Source of the DNA: Volvox africanus
Taxonomy: Eukaryota > Chlorophyta > Chlorophyceae > Chlamydomonadales > Volvocaceae
NCBI GenBank assembly: GCA_030268105.1
Contig: BSDZ01000103.1
Span: forward strand, 372,001 to 436,000
DNA: 64,000 nucleotides
Reading direction: 5' to 3'
Positions 1-13,155 of this stretch are shown piece after piece (the stretch's first letter is position 1; each line of letters opens with the position of its first letter). Position numbers and translations under genes: made by a program. The notes below the pieces were generated by a model, which was given only the letters and a program-made list of their open reading frames with translations, had not been told where the DNA came from and did not search any database.

Positions 1-407
1 GAAGTCATCTGAGGCTTCATACCTATAGAGCCCGTTCCAGCTGAAAACATCTCACTTAAGTAATGGCCAAAGTGCAAAAGGGTTCGCAATGATCACACAA
101 ATCGCCAAGTGAACGATGGCTAGTTCGTCGTGCAGGGCCCCTCCATCAAATAGGAGAATGCGAAACATAGCGTAATGTAGATGTCCTGGTGTTTATCCTA
201 CAAATCTGTACCATGTACGACACAATAATAATAGCAATAAGTACAAGGTGCAATACTGCGGCCTAAACAACTGGATGCAAACCTTCTCATTGTTCTTTTA
301 AATTTATATCTACATCAGGCAGTTTAAACACTCCTGCGAATTAGGGATGCAGAACATGTCGTGTATATCGTGAGATAGGTAGACATCTAAGCTCTGGCCC
401 AGCTTAC
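1..407. other. Left-edge stretch, no gene recognised
   Basis: No coding exon, RNA gene or repeat boundary could be supported here. A minus-strand exon at 408-620 may splice leftwards into it, so downstream exons of that gene could lie here or beyond the edge. Confidence 0.4.
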
Positions 408-620
408 CCCATTCTCCTCAATCCGCTGCCTCGTTGCATTTACATTCATCTGTCGAGGTTCGATGAAGATCTCAGCCAAGTGATGGACAAATATGGGTAC
501 ATCGTCTGGGGCCCTGGCAACCCGGGACCGCAGCAGCGCGCTTCGCTTTGCGTGGACTTGTTTCGAAGTCTTAAGAATAGGGATAACGATGTGTGCTTGA
601 TATGCACGTTGGGGCTCCAA
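408..620 (-). CDS. Possible internal exon of an unidentified gene leaving the left edge
   Basis: A minus-strand frame of about 70 codons, rich in Arg, Gln and Glu (for example RSRVARAPDDVPIFVHHL), ends in EENG exactly at a good donor, GTAAGC, at 402-407. The frame is blocked upstream by a stop, and no convincing acceptor was found, so the 5' limit is approximate. I do not recognise the protein. The coding-like composition and the donor in the right place are the only support. It could equally be chance in a GC-balanced region. Confidence 0.25.
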
Positions 621-719
621 TCCCCCAGATACTTATCCCTACCCACCAGTCGCCGACTGTCCGTACATTCCCATAATAGCGCTCGCCAAAAACTCCAACT
701 AGGTTTTCCGGTCAAGTGT

Positions 720-1360
720 CGGGCTCTACTTAGGACTATACGATACGTGTGATCCCACGTATCGTGGACATCGCATACTAAAATGATCTTACCAGAAGTC
801 ACAAACCTGATCCCACATAATTTTCGGAATACCACTATATGAAGGACACCGTCACATGTAGGACACTACGTAGATTGACGTCGAAGTAAAGCCATCAAAA
901 TAACTGCGAGTCATATTGCATCCTTCCACGCTTACTCAATTGCGCAGCATTCTGGCTTAAGCTCTTTTATACCGATAACGAATATAAGCTTTTTTTAGTG
1001 CATCCAAAGATGTAATGGTATGAGTGTCCTTGCATAGCATTGTGCAGCGATCGCAACCTTTGTATGATTGAATTATTCGTAGGACATTGCACACGCCATT
1101 TCATCTACTAAGGACTTTGAAAATGGTAAAACACGATCGCAGCAAGTACTCAAAACCCGCGCCGCAACCTTTGTATCACGCACATGACTTGCCCCATCCA
1201 GGACAGGAAAATCGACTCCCTTGAAACACACCTGAACAAGGACATTCAGTAGCATGGCTTATTGATGAACAGGCAGGCCCAGAGGGAAGTCAATACATCT
1301 CATCCCCCGGATGGATGGTCTAACCATGACAAGGATGCTTAGCCAAGAATCACACGGCAA
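720..1360. repeat. Degenerate dispersed repeat, copy 1
   Basis: This stretch is a diverged copy of 11205-11855 in the same orientation. Shared landmarks in order are 'ggtcaagtgt', 'actata...gatac', 'gatccca', 'taccactata', 'gatgtaa', 'gtgtccttg', 'gaattatt', and 'atgacaaggatgctt'. On the minus strand both copies keep a related short reading frame (CDRVLPFSKSLVDEM here, CNNVLNSPKFLVVES in the other), which suggests a decayed coding element. No terminal repeats were identified. Confidence 0.6.
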
Positions 1361-1689
1361 AGTTGGAGCAAACAAGGTGCCGACGTGGCGAGCTTTCCCC
1401 ACCAGCTCCCCACACAGCAATCTGAAATATGTCGTGATTTATTTTTTATTTGTTGCGACACCCTTACAAGCAGAGGGACAATTTGCGTTTGTTGAACAAA
1501 TGCGTCATTGGATGAATATCTCTCATACGTTCTTATCTGCTGTATGCTTCTTCAGCATAAGGATTGTAAGTCGTTGTGAATGGACCGACATGGAACGTTC
1601 TATGGTTCCACCCCTCCATCCCCGTGCAGTTCTGCTGATAATACGAGCTTCAGGCATCTCACCCCCTCATTCCATTGCAAGCAAGTCAA

Positions 1690-2370
1690 CACCGGTTAAC
1701 ATATTGCAGCTGCCAGACCCACCACCCTTGAAAAAAGCCTCCATCTCCTCTCCACAAGCCACCACTGCCTTGGCCCCCCAAGCTGCCACCACTGCTTGCC
1801 GCCCCCCAAACTACCACTACTGCCTTCCCCCAGCAAGCCGTCCTCACCAATGAAGCCACCAGGTCTCAAGATCCTTCCATCTCCACCGTCTCCTCTCCTG
1901 CCCGACCCAACTTCCCCTGCTCCTGGTCCTCCTCCACCCACGTACCTCCCTCCACTGGCTCCATGTGATTTCTGCGTCAACATAAACATCGAAGCCAGTG
2001 TAGGGGAGGGCATTTCGTCGGGGATTTGCACAGACGTGATCAGTACCATTCCCTCTGACATTGATAACGCTATGTGTAATCTTCACGTCATTTTTTCCAC
2101 TCCCGACTGCGTCCTGTCCTTGACTACACGAGTTCATGTTCCAACGGCAACCGGATGGCCACTGTCTGTACGTCAATCCTTTCGTATGTCTATGTCCGTA
2201 CGGTTTCCATTGACGTACAGTTTGCAGTCATTGAAAGGACAGGCAGCATATGAAAATGGCATAAATCCGCAAAGAAACGTATGTGTTATGAGTCCGGGAT
2301 TGACACCGACATGTTTTCAAGGAAAGCACCGATACATGCTTTGTGCATGGGTAGGTGGTAGGTGGTAGGT
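1690..2370 (+). pseudogene. Pherophorin-like fragment: Pro-rich hinge plus start of a pherophorin domain
   Basis: A Ser/Pro-rich stretch (about 1725-1960, e.g. PSPPSPLLPDPTSPAPGPPPP) leads into LAPCDFCVNINIEASVGEG and ICTDVISTIPSDIDNAMC at about 1955-2090. The PCxFCVxIxI start with spaced cysteines is the pattern of pherophorin domains, the hydroxyproline-rich matrix glycoproteins of volvocine algae. The hinge changes frame near 1790: upstream the Pro-rich reading is in a different frame (KPPSPLHKPPLPWPPKLPP). No signal peptide or start was found and the domain loses its pattern after about 2150. It is therefore either a relic or one exon of a gene with unrecognised introns. Confidence 0.5.
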
Positions 2371-4461
2371 GGTGTATGTAGCTCGTGGCTGCCCATATGA
2401 GACGTACACATGGCTATAAATTTAGGGGCAGGGTATGTAGGCGGGATAGGCAGGGGTAGGCATGTGCACCCTTGTGCACGCACGGAGGGTCTGCGTTGAC
2501 AGTCCCTTATTCTCCAAAAAGTGTCATCCTCCATGGGGCACATGGAGCACGTCACCATGAAGGATCAGGTTCATGCACCATCATCATCATCATCGGGATG
2601 CTGGCCGGTGATATGCGGCGCGCTACTGGGTTCAGCGGTTTAAGGAATGAAGTTTTCTGCGAGGCAGGGAGAGGGGTCTATTCCCCGCGATGTTTTGATA
2701 TGCAGGATGCAACCATGCGTGTAGCATTGTCTCCGACGGGAATGCATGTGGAAATGCAAGATGTTATATATAGAACAGCATGAAACCTGAGTTATCAGGT
2801 TATAGGTGGGCTTCACGAATTTCCTATTAATTAACTTTGTCAGTTGGCGCCTACTAGTTATCCGCAAAGTATTTAACTGGATGGTCAATAAAGTGCTTTT
2901 CGAGAATGGATAATAAGCTATCAAGCAAGCAATAATGAACACATCCGTCCTCATGGGTCTATCTCAAGGTCGATAAGTAAAAACGCAAGCGATATTAGTA
3001 AATATACTTCCTTGGACATTTTCATGTGCGCCGTGTGTAGCAGCACAGCCGCATAGACAGGCATGCACCGCTCAAGGCGGGTGCGTGGGGGGCTGTGCGT
3101 GATGACGCCACAATCCATCCAAGGGGATAAGTTGCCTGAAGGTAGCCATGAACATGGATTCACGTGGTTAACTATGATTTTAAATAGGCTCGTCCTGAGC
3201 CGAAGTCTGGGTTAATGAGGCGTTGACGCATCATAGGTCTTTTACCAGTCATATGCTGTGCATACGGCAGTTCATAGATGTGTACAACGTATGATGGGAT
3301 TACAAGTCCGTACCTAGCTGCCCGCATCCCTACGTTAAAAAAGAATGGGTAAGATTTGGTTTTTGCTTCTGCGCTTGCAACACACTATATATATCACAAA
3401 ACCCAAGCAGTAGATACATCGGCACGTGATTGCGCCATTAAGTAATTGCGCTGCATATACATACTTTTCATTAACACATGTATGTTTAGACTTGTACGGC
3501 ACATAAGTCGTAATCCCTTAGCCTGTCTAAATCAATGACGTAATACATCCCGACCTTATATGCTATGATTGTAAGCCAGGATAAAAGCTGTGTACTGCCA
3601 CACACGAATTTCACGGTTTCAACCCCCTCAATACGCCCTTCAATGTGCGCGCGCGTTGCGACCTTGCCCGCTGCACGTCCACACAAGCATCCCCCTGTAC
3701 TGAACGTGTATTTTCTCGTACAATCTTACAAACAGCTGTCAGGGGGTCATTTAAGATGCATGGGAGCAAGATGCATGTCCAAAACAGGCTGTGTCCAATC
3801 AGTGTTGCCAAGTAAGGGAAACCATCTGTTCGGTCTGGCTTGTACAGAACAGCAAATACGAGCAGAAGTAACGTGACGACCTCGGTGGTGACCTCTAGGT
3901 CTCACGTCACCGTGACGGTCACGTCACGGATGCTATGGATTTCACCATAAAAACGGTCTCTTCTCTAACCGGCGGTAACGGACATGGTTGGGAACCTGGG
4001 ATATCAACAGACGGATCTGGTCGCAGACGTCGACAGCGATAAGGGGTCAGACAAAAGACATAATAGATGGCGATGTCGTCAAACCCAAAGTGACACCGAA
4101 GGGGCCCCCGCGTCATCAACGTACGGTTGCCAGTCGGGCGCTCGGCTACAGTGCGGCGGCAGTGGACATCACAGTCCCGGTTCATGTCAATACATAGTGA
4201 TCTGGATAATGGTATTATTGTACGTCATCGTGACAATATCAGAAAGGAAGTCCGCTGATTGGTTGGCGGCTGCCAGGGGACTTCTTACTGAGGACTCCTC
4301 CTTGCGAATGCTCTTTCCTTTCCCTAGAAGTTTTCCCGTGGCTCGTAATTTCGCCACTTCTGTCATCGCCTTGTTCGGAGGGCGCTCTTGCCCACCCCTA
4401 CTCCCTTCTTCAAGTCGGGACGGGAGAGATGATGGAGGCCGCTGGCCCGCCCCTCCAGTCC
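2371..4461. other. Intergenic / 3' flank of the CAF-1 gene, no gene recognised
   Basis: Short unsupported frames only. It contains a CATCAT run near 2580 and several hairpin-like patches. It lies downstream of the CAF-1 p60 stop codon (minus strand), so it should hold that gene's 3' UTR. Confidence 0.4.
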
Positions 4462-7400
4462 CTAGAGGGCGCCTTCCGCCGCCTTCCTTGCGGCTGCTGC
4501 ACCACGCGTCGCCGCCAACTGAGCCACTGAAAACCGTGGCCCTCCACCTCCACCTCCGCCATCGGCACCGCCTGCGACAGCTCCGGAATCAGGGGATGAA
4601 CCACCGGCCGGTGCCGCCTCCCCAGCATCATTATCACTGCCGGCGCCGACATCACTTGACCCCACTGCTGTGCCATGCCCCAACGTGGCGCAAGTAACGG
4701 TTACTTGCGCATTCTGGCATTCGGTCTGCGCCGGCTGTGGCTGTGGCGGCCCTTCCCCAGCACGGGTTACTTGACCTTGTTGGTTGGGCGGTTGGGCCAG
4801 CGCCATCACTGCTGGCGGCGGCAGTGGTAGTGCTACTGGGAGTGCATTGCCGACAAGAATACTGCGATTCCCTCTATCCACGGGCACCGGTGTCACTCGT
4901 TTAGGTTTAGGCTGGGACTGCGGCTGCTGGGAGGCAAATGCCGCCAAGTGGCGGTGCTCCGAAACCAGTGTCCCGGTGCCATGGCCGTCACCGCCACGAT
5001 GTCGCGGGGCACTGCTTGGCGGAGTGCCGAAGACGAGAACCTGTGATCACATAGGTATATACATGTGGGGGATTCCAAACAAGGGGAAAACGGAATTGTA
5101 GTGGTGGGCTGTGCGAGTGGATGCGGGATGAAGCAGTAGAGAGGGCGCCACGGGTCGGGTCTCTGGGGCGAGCTAAGGATTGGGGCTGTGAGAGTTAGAA
5201 CCCCCACATGGCTTTACCTGCGGCGTGGGCATCTTTACAGCAGACCCAGGAGCCGCCACGCCAGGTACGATCATGCTATCTGCGCCGCAGACGCCCGCCA
5301 GGACCGGCGTACGCGCGGGTGCCATGGCAATATCGCTAACAGGCATCGGTGTTGCCGCCAAAAACGGAGATCGGCCACCGGCCGGCGCCGGCGCCGCTGC
5401 CGCCGCCACCGACCCGGCATGTCCAATCCCGGACATCCCATCTACCCGCGTCGGTACGATGCGGCGACGTCCCGGTGATGCCGCCGCTGCCATTACCGTC
5501 GCCGTTACCACTGGCGCTGCCGCTGGCGGGGCGCTTGAAGTAGCTAAGCCCCCGCTGCTGGAGCGGCCAGGGCAGCTGACACCAATTACTGCGGCGGCAG
5601 CCGGTAAGGCTGTAGCAAGCGCTGTCGCAGACAAGGGAATGGGCTGGATGCGTTTGGGCTTCGGCCGGCCTCCAGCACCGCCAAGGATTAAAGGTTCCCC
5701 GTCCGCAGGGCGTTTCACACTCGCCGCCGTGGCAGTGTCGCAATCGGCGGCGTTGCCAGGGCCAGTACGGGCGACATCAGCGTCACTGCCAACGCAAGCG
5801 ACAGGGATTGGCTGTATGCGGCGTGGTCCAGCAGCATTGATGGGCGCCTCCGATGTCCCTGCTGCCATCGCACCACTCGCCACCACCAACTCTGGTGCCT
5901 CCAAGAGCTCATCCGTCACGCTGTCGGGCGGTGCGGCGACGGGGGCTGTCGTCGCCGCGGCAGCGACGGCTTTAAGGGCCGCCGCCGCTGCCGTACGTTC
6001 CTGGTACCGCCGCGCCGCCGCGCGCGACACCGCCGCCGCAACACCCGCTGGCAGCTCCTCCAGGGGCACCGGTTCTCCCAGCTCCCCTTCCTCGAAGGAG
6101 CATACCGTACAGTAGCCGTCTCTGCGCAATCATACATGATATCCACCAATGTGCAATCTGCATGAGGAGTGCATCTCTACGGATAAAGCGCTACAGAGCT
6201 GACGATGTGGACCTCATCTATACACTTGTTTGTCAGAGTTCTACCACTGCTACCACTTACGTGATGGCCCGGTGATCACTCAGCCCCCGTAGAGGACTTT
6301 GCTTCTCTTACTCATCGTTCATTAACATACCCCTTGTTACTTAAACGTCCTTACGAGGCCCACGCCCAGTTATCATGAGAATGATTGTGCTTTTTAATCC
6401 CTGTCGTGATTAAACCTAAACGTTAGGTCTGCTTCACATCCACCTGGCTAGACCCCCAGCCCCTGTCATGAACCTCGACCCCACCTGGACGCGACCACCA
6501 GGTACCGTCCGTCATCTGACCAGGCCAGGTCTGTGACTGCGGCGAAGTGGATGCCGCCCAACACAGCCAGAGGCTCCAACGCCTAAGGACGGCATAACAA
6601 GGAATAGCAGGTACTGGGAACGTCTGAGGTTTCTGTTCTGACACGTCCGCCAAGGTAGGGGTGGGCAGAGAGCTGAGAGATCAAAGGCATATTAACGATA
6701 TTGAGATGCTACAGGAAAGTGAAAAGCTGCGCTGCACAGAGGCATAGGAACGTGGCTGGCTGCGCCCCAACGCCGTACACCTGCGTGACAAACACGCCTT
6801 CCGGGCATCCGGGTTTTGGTTACCTGCATATCGTATAACACCACGCTGTCAACGGACGCGACGGCCATCATAATGCGGTATGTCAGCAACGACGCGGCAG
6901 CGCCGCCAGCAGCGCCTGTCGATTCCGGCGGCTGAGGTGCCCGGAAGAGGCGAGGGCAGAATCTCACCACAAGGGCGCCCTTGCTAAGGCAGGGGAGGCT
7001 CAGAGCGGGCCCCGACCTGTGATGTCACGTGCGACAGCGGGCCCAGGGAGAGTCATAAAAGCTGCAGAGCCCCTTACTTAACCATTTGATCAGAACACCG
7101 TACGAATACAAAACGAGTATAAGTCGTTTATGGCCCCTTCTCGATAACATTTATTTCCCATTGGTTTCCGTCTCCTAATGTTGGCCAGCTCATGGAAGAT
7201 CTCCATAATATCGAAGAAACCACGGAATACGGCATAGACGATGCTGAAGAGCCGTGCATAGGCGCCTCCCAGAAGGCTGTTAATATGCAAGGTACGAGGC
7301 GCAAGATATTCGGTAGAGTTTAGACCGATGAAGGTATGGCGTAGGGTTCAAGGTACAGAGTCCAGAATCCAGATCCGGATCCATGCCGATCATCTCGCCG

Positions 7401-10400
7401 TTTCGTAGCATATAGCCGGTTTAATCGTATGCGCCTACTCTTCTCTGCCCGACGACGGTGCCCCCTTGGACTCACCAGTCGCCCCTGGAGAATATGTGGG
7501 TAGTGCTGGTCACCGGCGCGGAGATGCCAGCCCTGAATGAAGGTCGAGTTGGAGGTAGAGGCGGCGGGAAGAGAATGGAAGCTCAGGGTGGAAACAGTGA
7601 GCCTGCATCATGACATGATACGTACCGCCATATGCACGTACAACTGCGGGCTGCGGAGACGGTTTGTTTGGGCTTGTGTGCGGGGACGTTTGCGAGTAGC
7701 GTACATATGCCGAAAAGGATTTGCCATTGCCGGTTTTGTCCGGTAATGAACCATCCACGAATGTGGTGTCACGGTTGGTTGAGGATTGAACAAGAGGTGC
7801 ATGGGGGTCCCTGGGATGCGCCTCCCAAACACTCTGCCACTAACACACCTTCAGCCTTTTCCTGTGTTTGCCTTTTCGTGGACCGGTTCCCGACGCACCT
7901 GTACATCCCGGCTGGCATTGCCAAGAAAGCCCCGTCGGGTGACCAGGCCAGACGGCGGAAGAAGGTGGGCAGCGAGTCATCGCAGAAGAGAGGCTGTTTG
8001 GCGACACCACCACCTGCAGTGGGGAGGATGCGCAGCAGTCCAGAGATGGTAGCACCAGTAGCATTATCTGCACAGCGCTTTGTGGGAGCTCAGCGCTTCA
8101 GTGTCCATAAACGCATATCAATGGATCGCACCGCAACAAACCGTAGACGGGCGGCAGGAGCAGCAGCGGAAGGAGTTTGTATGACCGCAACGCTGGGGGT
8201 GGTCGTCAAGCCGGACTGGCAGCCATTAAAAATGCTCAAGCCCACGAAAGCCCACTGCCCCCTGTTGTTACGTAATCCAGATCCTATCCTCCTGCTACAG
8301 CCTTACTAGCGCCGGGAGCCGCAGCAGCTCCCTCTTGGCCTAGCTGCAGCTGCTGCGCATCTGCCGCCACCGCGTCGCTTCCTCCGCCCCCTCTCGGGGC
8401 CATTTCCCCTTCCGCTCCTCCTGTAGCTGTCTCTGGCTGTTGGTGCTGTAGTCCCAACAACAGGAGGGGCCCCTTGGACAGTGTGGCGGCAGCGTAGAAG
8501 CCGTCTCGCGCCAGACTGGCGGAGGTCACCACAGAGGGAGCTGCCGGGGCCACCGTAGCGCGCTTCACGCCTGGAGCATCCGGCAAACGTAAGGGGTAAA
8601 AGGCAGTCATACGGTAAGAAGCATGCCCTCTTGTCCAGCAGGTATGAACTCCAGATATGAAAGAAAAGTAGTTCTTCGCCCTGCTGCGTGAGGCAAACAC
8701 TGCACAACCTCACCGCCGTCCGCCGCGCCCGGTGGCGGCTTCACCGCATACACTCGGGCGGTTCGATCCGCCGACTGCGACACGATGTAACGACCCAGGG
8801 GATCCCAGGCCACACCCTGTACGTAGTGTCCATGGTCCTGCAGCCACTTCTGCGCAAAGGAGGAATTGCAACACCAAGGGCCACCGACATTGGAGGTCAG
8901 CGCCGGGTGCTAGGTTCAAATCTAGTCCTCTTGACTGTGCGGACACCCGATGAGGATACTGAGATCGCAGCAAGCTTAGCGAGCTCGGTCAAACTCAGCA
9001 AGCTAATCAAGGATGGGACGGAGCTCGCTCTGCGTGAGGGAGAGAGAACGGGCTGAGGACTGGGCAGAGGGACAGAGAGCCCCTCTGTCGGAGCTACATG
9101 TCGCCCTCCACTATCGCGGTTAGTCATGCTTTATAGCAGCGTCTATAGCAGTATCATGTCTCGTTTATTCGTCTTCCCCCGTCTGCCCCTCGCACTCGAA
9201 CCCAGCAAGGCCCAGATGATACACCCTGCATCCTCTTCAAGGTTAGAAGCATCTCCGCAGAGTGAGATTGCTTCAGTACCTCTGCATCTTCGCCTACAAA
9301 AATGCATGTATGGCAAGAAGGGACCTTTTCCCGCATTTTACCGGCGACATTACCACCCCCAATCCGTCCCGTTCGTTCCGTCTCCCTAGCCACGCGGAAT
9401 TCGACAGCGTACCAGCGACTTGCGTCCCTCCACGTCCCACAAAATGCAGTTGTTCTCTATTCCCCCACTGAGCAGCGCGCTTCCGTCGGGAGCCCAGGCC
9501 AGGTCTAGCACGTCGTCGCAATGGCCCCGTAGGAGGCCCACCTGGCGCCACATACCGCTGGCAGCTGCGGTCGCAGAGCTACCGCTTGATGCCGGTGCAC
9601 CGGCACCGGCTGGATTAGAGAGGAGATGGATTTGGGGGAAAAGAGCGAAGGGCTTTAAAGAGGAGGGAATGCTTTTGGAAAAGTGGAGATAAAGCTATTC
9701 TTCCTGCCCACCATTTCACGACCCCAGCAAAATGGTGACCGTTGGTTCCCGTGTGTTTAGGAAAACAGTCGAGAGGAAATCACTTTTCTAATCGTCTAGT
9801 GCCCAAACGGATGAACCTGGAGCGGTAACGGTAACGGTGACGAACCGAAATAACCGCACCGTGCAGGGCTCAGGAAAGTGTTGGGATGAAGCCTGAGATC
9901 CAAAAAGGTGGTGAAGTGGGACAAGAGGGCGGAGAAGTGCAGTGCGTGTAAGAAGGGGCCCCATCGAAGGGGCCAAATGGAACGCACCATCTGCCCCGTC
10001 CAGTGGACCCCGCTGCTGCTGAGGCTGCTGAGGCTGTAGGAGCGGCTGAGCGCCGGCAGTGAATGCCGAAAAACGCCACAATAGTACCTCTCCTTTATCG
10101 CCTGCGCTAGCCAGCATATCACCTGTATCCACAGCAGGTAAGAGCTGGGGAGTTCATGTGTCGCCGACTGAAGTACACACGCTGGCTAATAAGATCCATC
10201 AAGCAATCTAAAAGCCTAAGCTTTCTAATCCTTCCTTATACACATTCTCTGAGCCCCTATGTGCATCTGGAAGTGCGGGGTGGTGAAGTGCAGAGCGCAA
10301 ACCAAACAGATTCACAGCTAGCGTGGAATATCAAACGTGATCTCCCCTCCGCAAACGCCATGACTCGCATAAAGTGAGACCCAGCAGCATCGAATTCTTC

Positions 10401-10853
10401 CCAGTCAAGCTGGTTTTCCCGAAGCCCACCTCCTGGAGAGAATCTCACGCAATTGACCGCTTTGCTATTAACGGGGTAGCTGCTGAGGAAGCGAACGCCT
10501 GGGCTACCATCCTCCTCTGCGACCACCTCCCAATGCTGCATTCAAAGCACGCGTCAGAAGGGAGTACACATGTGGGCTGCTCAACGTAAATTGGTTTGGT
10601 TACCGAGCCCCTGCGCACACGCTTCACGCTCTGCGACAATAGCCTTGAGCGCCTTACAGCCCAAGTAAATACAATTTGCATAATGATGTCAAAGGTTTGG
10701 GAACACATTATGTAGCTTGTTATCCCTAGGAAAACACACCTTGACTTCGCCATCCTGTCCACCAGAGGCTAGAGTGTGAGTGTTTGGCTGAAAATCCACA
10801 CTAAGGACAGGCTCTTTGCCGTGCCAAACAATTTGAAGCGTCTTGAGCTGCAT
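4462..10853 (-). CDS. FAS2: Chromatin assembly factor 1 subunit p60 (CAF-1 B subunit), 12 exons, complete
   Basis: WD40 subunit of CAF-1, the nuclear chaperone that deposits H3-H4 on replicating DNA together with ASF1. Exons, in coding order: 10853-10740, 10535-10430, 10122-9988, 9609-9413, 8849-8714, 8570-8307, 8013-7899, 7532-7476, 7016-6824, 6582-6485, 6121-5218, 5040-4462. All introns are GT-AG and every phase closes, giving 2898 nt and 965 residues. Diagnostic matches run in family order: [14 protein letters not shown] at the N-terminus, [26 protein letters not shown] (about 58-93), [19 protein letters not shown] (about 135), [17 protein letters not shown] (about 190), [15 protein letters not shown] (about 330), VVRFCPRLF (about 385), [14 protein letters not shown] (about 450), and [17 protein letters not shown] (473-489). 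An Ala/Gly-rich insert (about 230-318) separates two blades. The Ala-rich tail (490-965) is long for the family and carries four basic motifs listed separately. Start is the ATG at 10853, matching the conserved N-terminus. Confidence 0.93.
4879..5823 (-). other. Four B-domain-like (ASF1-binding type) motifs in the CAF-1 p60 tail
   Basis: The C-terminal tail repeats the pattern [KR]R[IV]xPxx[VL]: RRIQPIPV (residues 572-579, 5800-5823), KRIQPIPL (628-635, 5632-5655), RRIVPTRV (691-698, 5443-5466) and KRVTPVPV (820-827, 4879-4902). In HIRA and in CAF-1 p60/Cac2 of other eukaryotes, a single short segment of this kind docks on ASF1. The presence of the motifs is read directly; ASF1 binding is inference from the family. 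The last copy is in the final exon and the other three in exon 11, separated by Ala-rich linkers. Confidence 0.7.
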
Positions 10854-13155
10854 GTTAAATAGCCGCACGAGCTTCTTTTTCCGGCTGTCGTTGATTTACT
10901 TTTCTACACTTGGATATCCATAAACCTTGAAATAACTCTATGCAGTTGTGAGGAATGAATAAGGCATAGATGGACGTATAGAAGGGAATCAGGTCACAAG
11001 AAAACGCGTTTTGTCGACCGATTAAGATTATAGCTATGGGAATTTGAAGCGAAATAAAACGAAACCATTGGATCATGTTGATAATCCTAAGTAGTCGTTG
11101 GAGCCAATATACAGCATTCCATAGAGTCCGCATGCACATTGGCGCCAGTTCGACTGTACGACAGGAAGATATCGTAGATAAAATCATAAAATAATATAAC
11201 TATGTCTCCCGGTCAAGTGTGAGCTGTAATTGGGACTATAAGATACTTGGGATCCCATGGGTTGGGGAGGGCGTATCGTCGGCGCCACAAACTAAAAATA
11301 TCTTTCCGAAATTCCAAATATGAGATCTAATATGCTTTCTGTATACCACTATACATAAAACACGATATATGTAGGATACCGCGTAGAATGGCGTCGACGT
11401 GAAGCCGTAAAACGTACACCGTAGTCATAATGTGTCACACCACGCTCGCTACGGCATTTAGTCCAAAGCTTCAATATATCGAGAACGAATGCAAGAAGGT
11501 TTCAGTCTGTCCAATAATGTAACCCTGCAAGGCCACCGGGGCATGTGTCCTTGTATAGTATGCCACGGGATCGAATTATTAACCTTATCCATGGGATATT
11601 GCGAACTCACTTTCAACGACTAAGAACTTAGGAGAATTTAAAACGTTATTGCACCAAGCACATAAGGCGCGCCTTATACATAGTGCACATGGGGTAGCCA
11701 GGGCAGGAAAGCTCAGTCCCCGAACACGCCGGAACAACGGCACTAAGCAGCCAAGGCGTGTCGAGGACCGGGCGAGTACATTGGAGTAACTAAGCATCTC
11801 ATCCCCGTACGGACGGTGTAAGGATGACAAGGATGCTTGGCAAGGAAATTATGCAGAAAATCTATTCGGGAGCCCCATACATTTATTTCTGCACGCGCTG
11901 GCTCAGGCGTGACTTAACCTCTATCAAATCCAGGTAGAGCTCCTGTGAGGTACCCAAGGAACGGTTAGGTCTCTGGAGAACCCCCAAAACAAATCGTTTC
12001 CCAAATTAAGAACTTCGCGGCAAGGGAGGTGGCAAGGAGACAGGAAGGGAGGCAAGTGGTAAAGGAGGGAAAGGCAACGAAGCAAGAGACCAGGCACCGC
12101 TACTGAGTGGCACAAAGGAAAGTGAGTGGGGAGGGTGGAACAGAGGGAAGAAAGAAAGTGGCAAACTGTCTGCGGACTTGGTCAGGTTTATCACTGTATA
12201 GGACCAGATGCCATATTTGTGGATCTACCGAAGCTTCCTGCGGCGACAATGCGGCGCGTCCGACTCCGTTCTCCAGAGTAGAGTAGTTATTAAGCCGAGC
12301 GAGGTGAAGTGCACAGGAAAGTAATCCTGTTGTCCGCTGAGTTTTCTCGGGGGGAATACTGAGCGAACGTTTAGATATATCCCCTGACACCTCACAGCCT
12401 AAGCTCACCGGACCCTCTCGGGAAACACTTATATACATCGTTATAATGAGGAAATTGTCCAATGCACGTCGAGCACATGCACATCGGTTGTTATTAAAGG
12501 CCGCTTACACCTTTATTCGCAGATAAGACCCTTACTACCCCAGCTGGGCGCGGAATTTGGACGGGTCGCTGACACATAATCAGGCCAACCCCCTAAAGCG
12601 AAATTAGATATCTTCAAAATATACGTATTTAATATTATTAGTCGTCAAATACATTATGTGTTCTGAGGATCCGGCAATTGGAGATTCGAGAATTCGTAAC
12701 AACTGTTAGCACTTATTAACCCGAGCCGCAAGTCCCAGAAGAATGAGAAACGTCATGACTTATGCAGATTTTATTATACAAATAAAGTTAATAACATAAT
12801 TGAGACGGAACCGATCTCGCTGTCTTAGTGACAATTATGTAAGCTGTTGATGAGCTCAGGCAAGGTTGTGCTGTTCGTCTATCGTCATGCTGTTTCATGC
12901 ATGCCTTTCACGCTAGTTCACGTTATTTGTTCATGACACAGCCTCGCTCACAGCTTTCCCCGTACTGCTCCTGTACGGTAACCCTATGTCGTAGAGCGGG
13001 ACGTTTACATATAACATATAACGGAATGAAACATGCTATTAGTATAGATTAAATAGTTGTAAGAACCTGTATGAAAAGACATGAACCCTCAGGAAACAGT
13101 CACCGGAGTGTCAGGCATCGTTCAATAGCGAAAGCTCTGGGACTCAAGCACGGGA
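10854..13155. other. Intergenic region between divergent CAF-1 p60 and gene A
   Basis: This is the shared upstream region of two divergently transcribed genes. It contains the second copy of the left-edge repeat (11205-11855) and a purine-rich patch on the plus strand at 12020-12170. No coding exon was recognised and no convincing TATA box or other promoter element could be assigned to either gene. Confidence 0.45.
11205..11855. repeat. Degenerate dispersed repeat, copy 2
   Basis: Diverged direct copy of 720-1360, sharing the ordered landmarks described there, including the closing 'atgacaaggatgctt' block at 11825-11840. Together the copies flank the pherophorin fragment and the CAF-1 gene. 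Confidence 0.6.

Noticed and set aside
5225..6115. Plus-strand 296-codon frame opposite CAF-1 p60 exon 11
   Set aside because: Antisense shadow of a GC-rich Ala-coding exon; the minus frame has the family motifs and closed splice phases.
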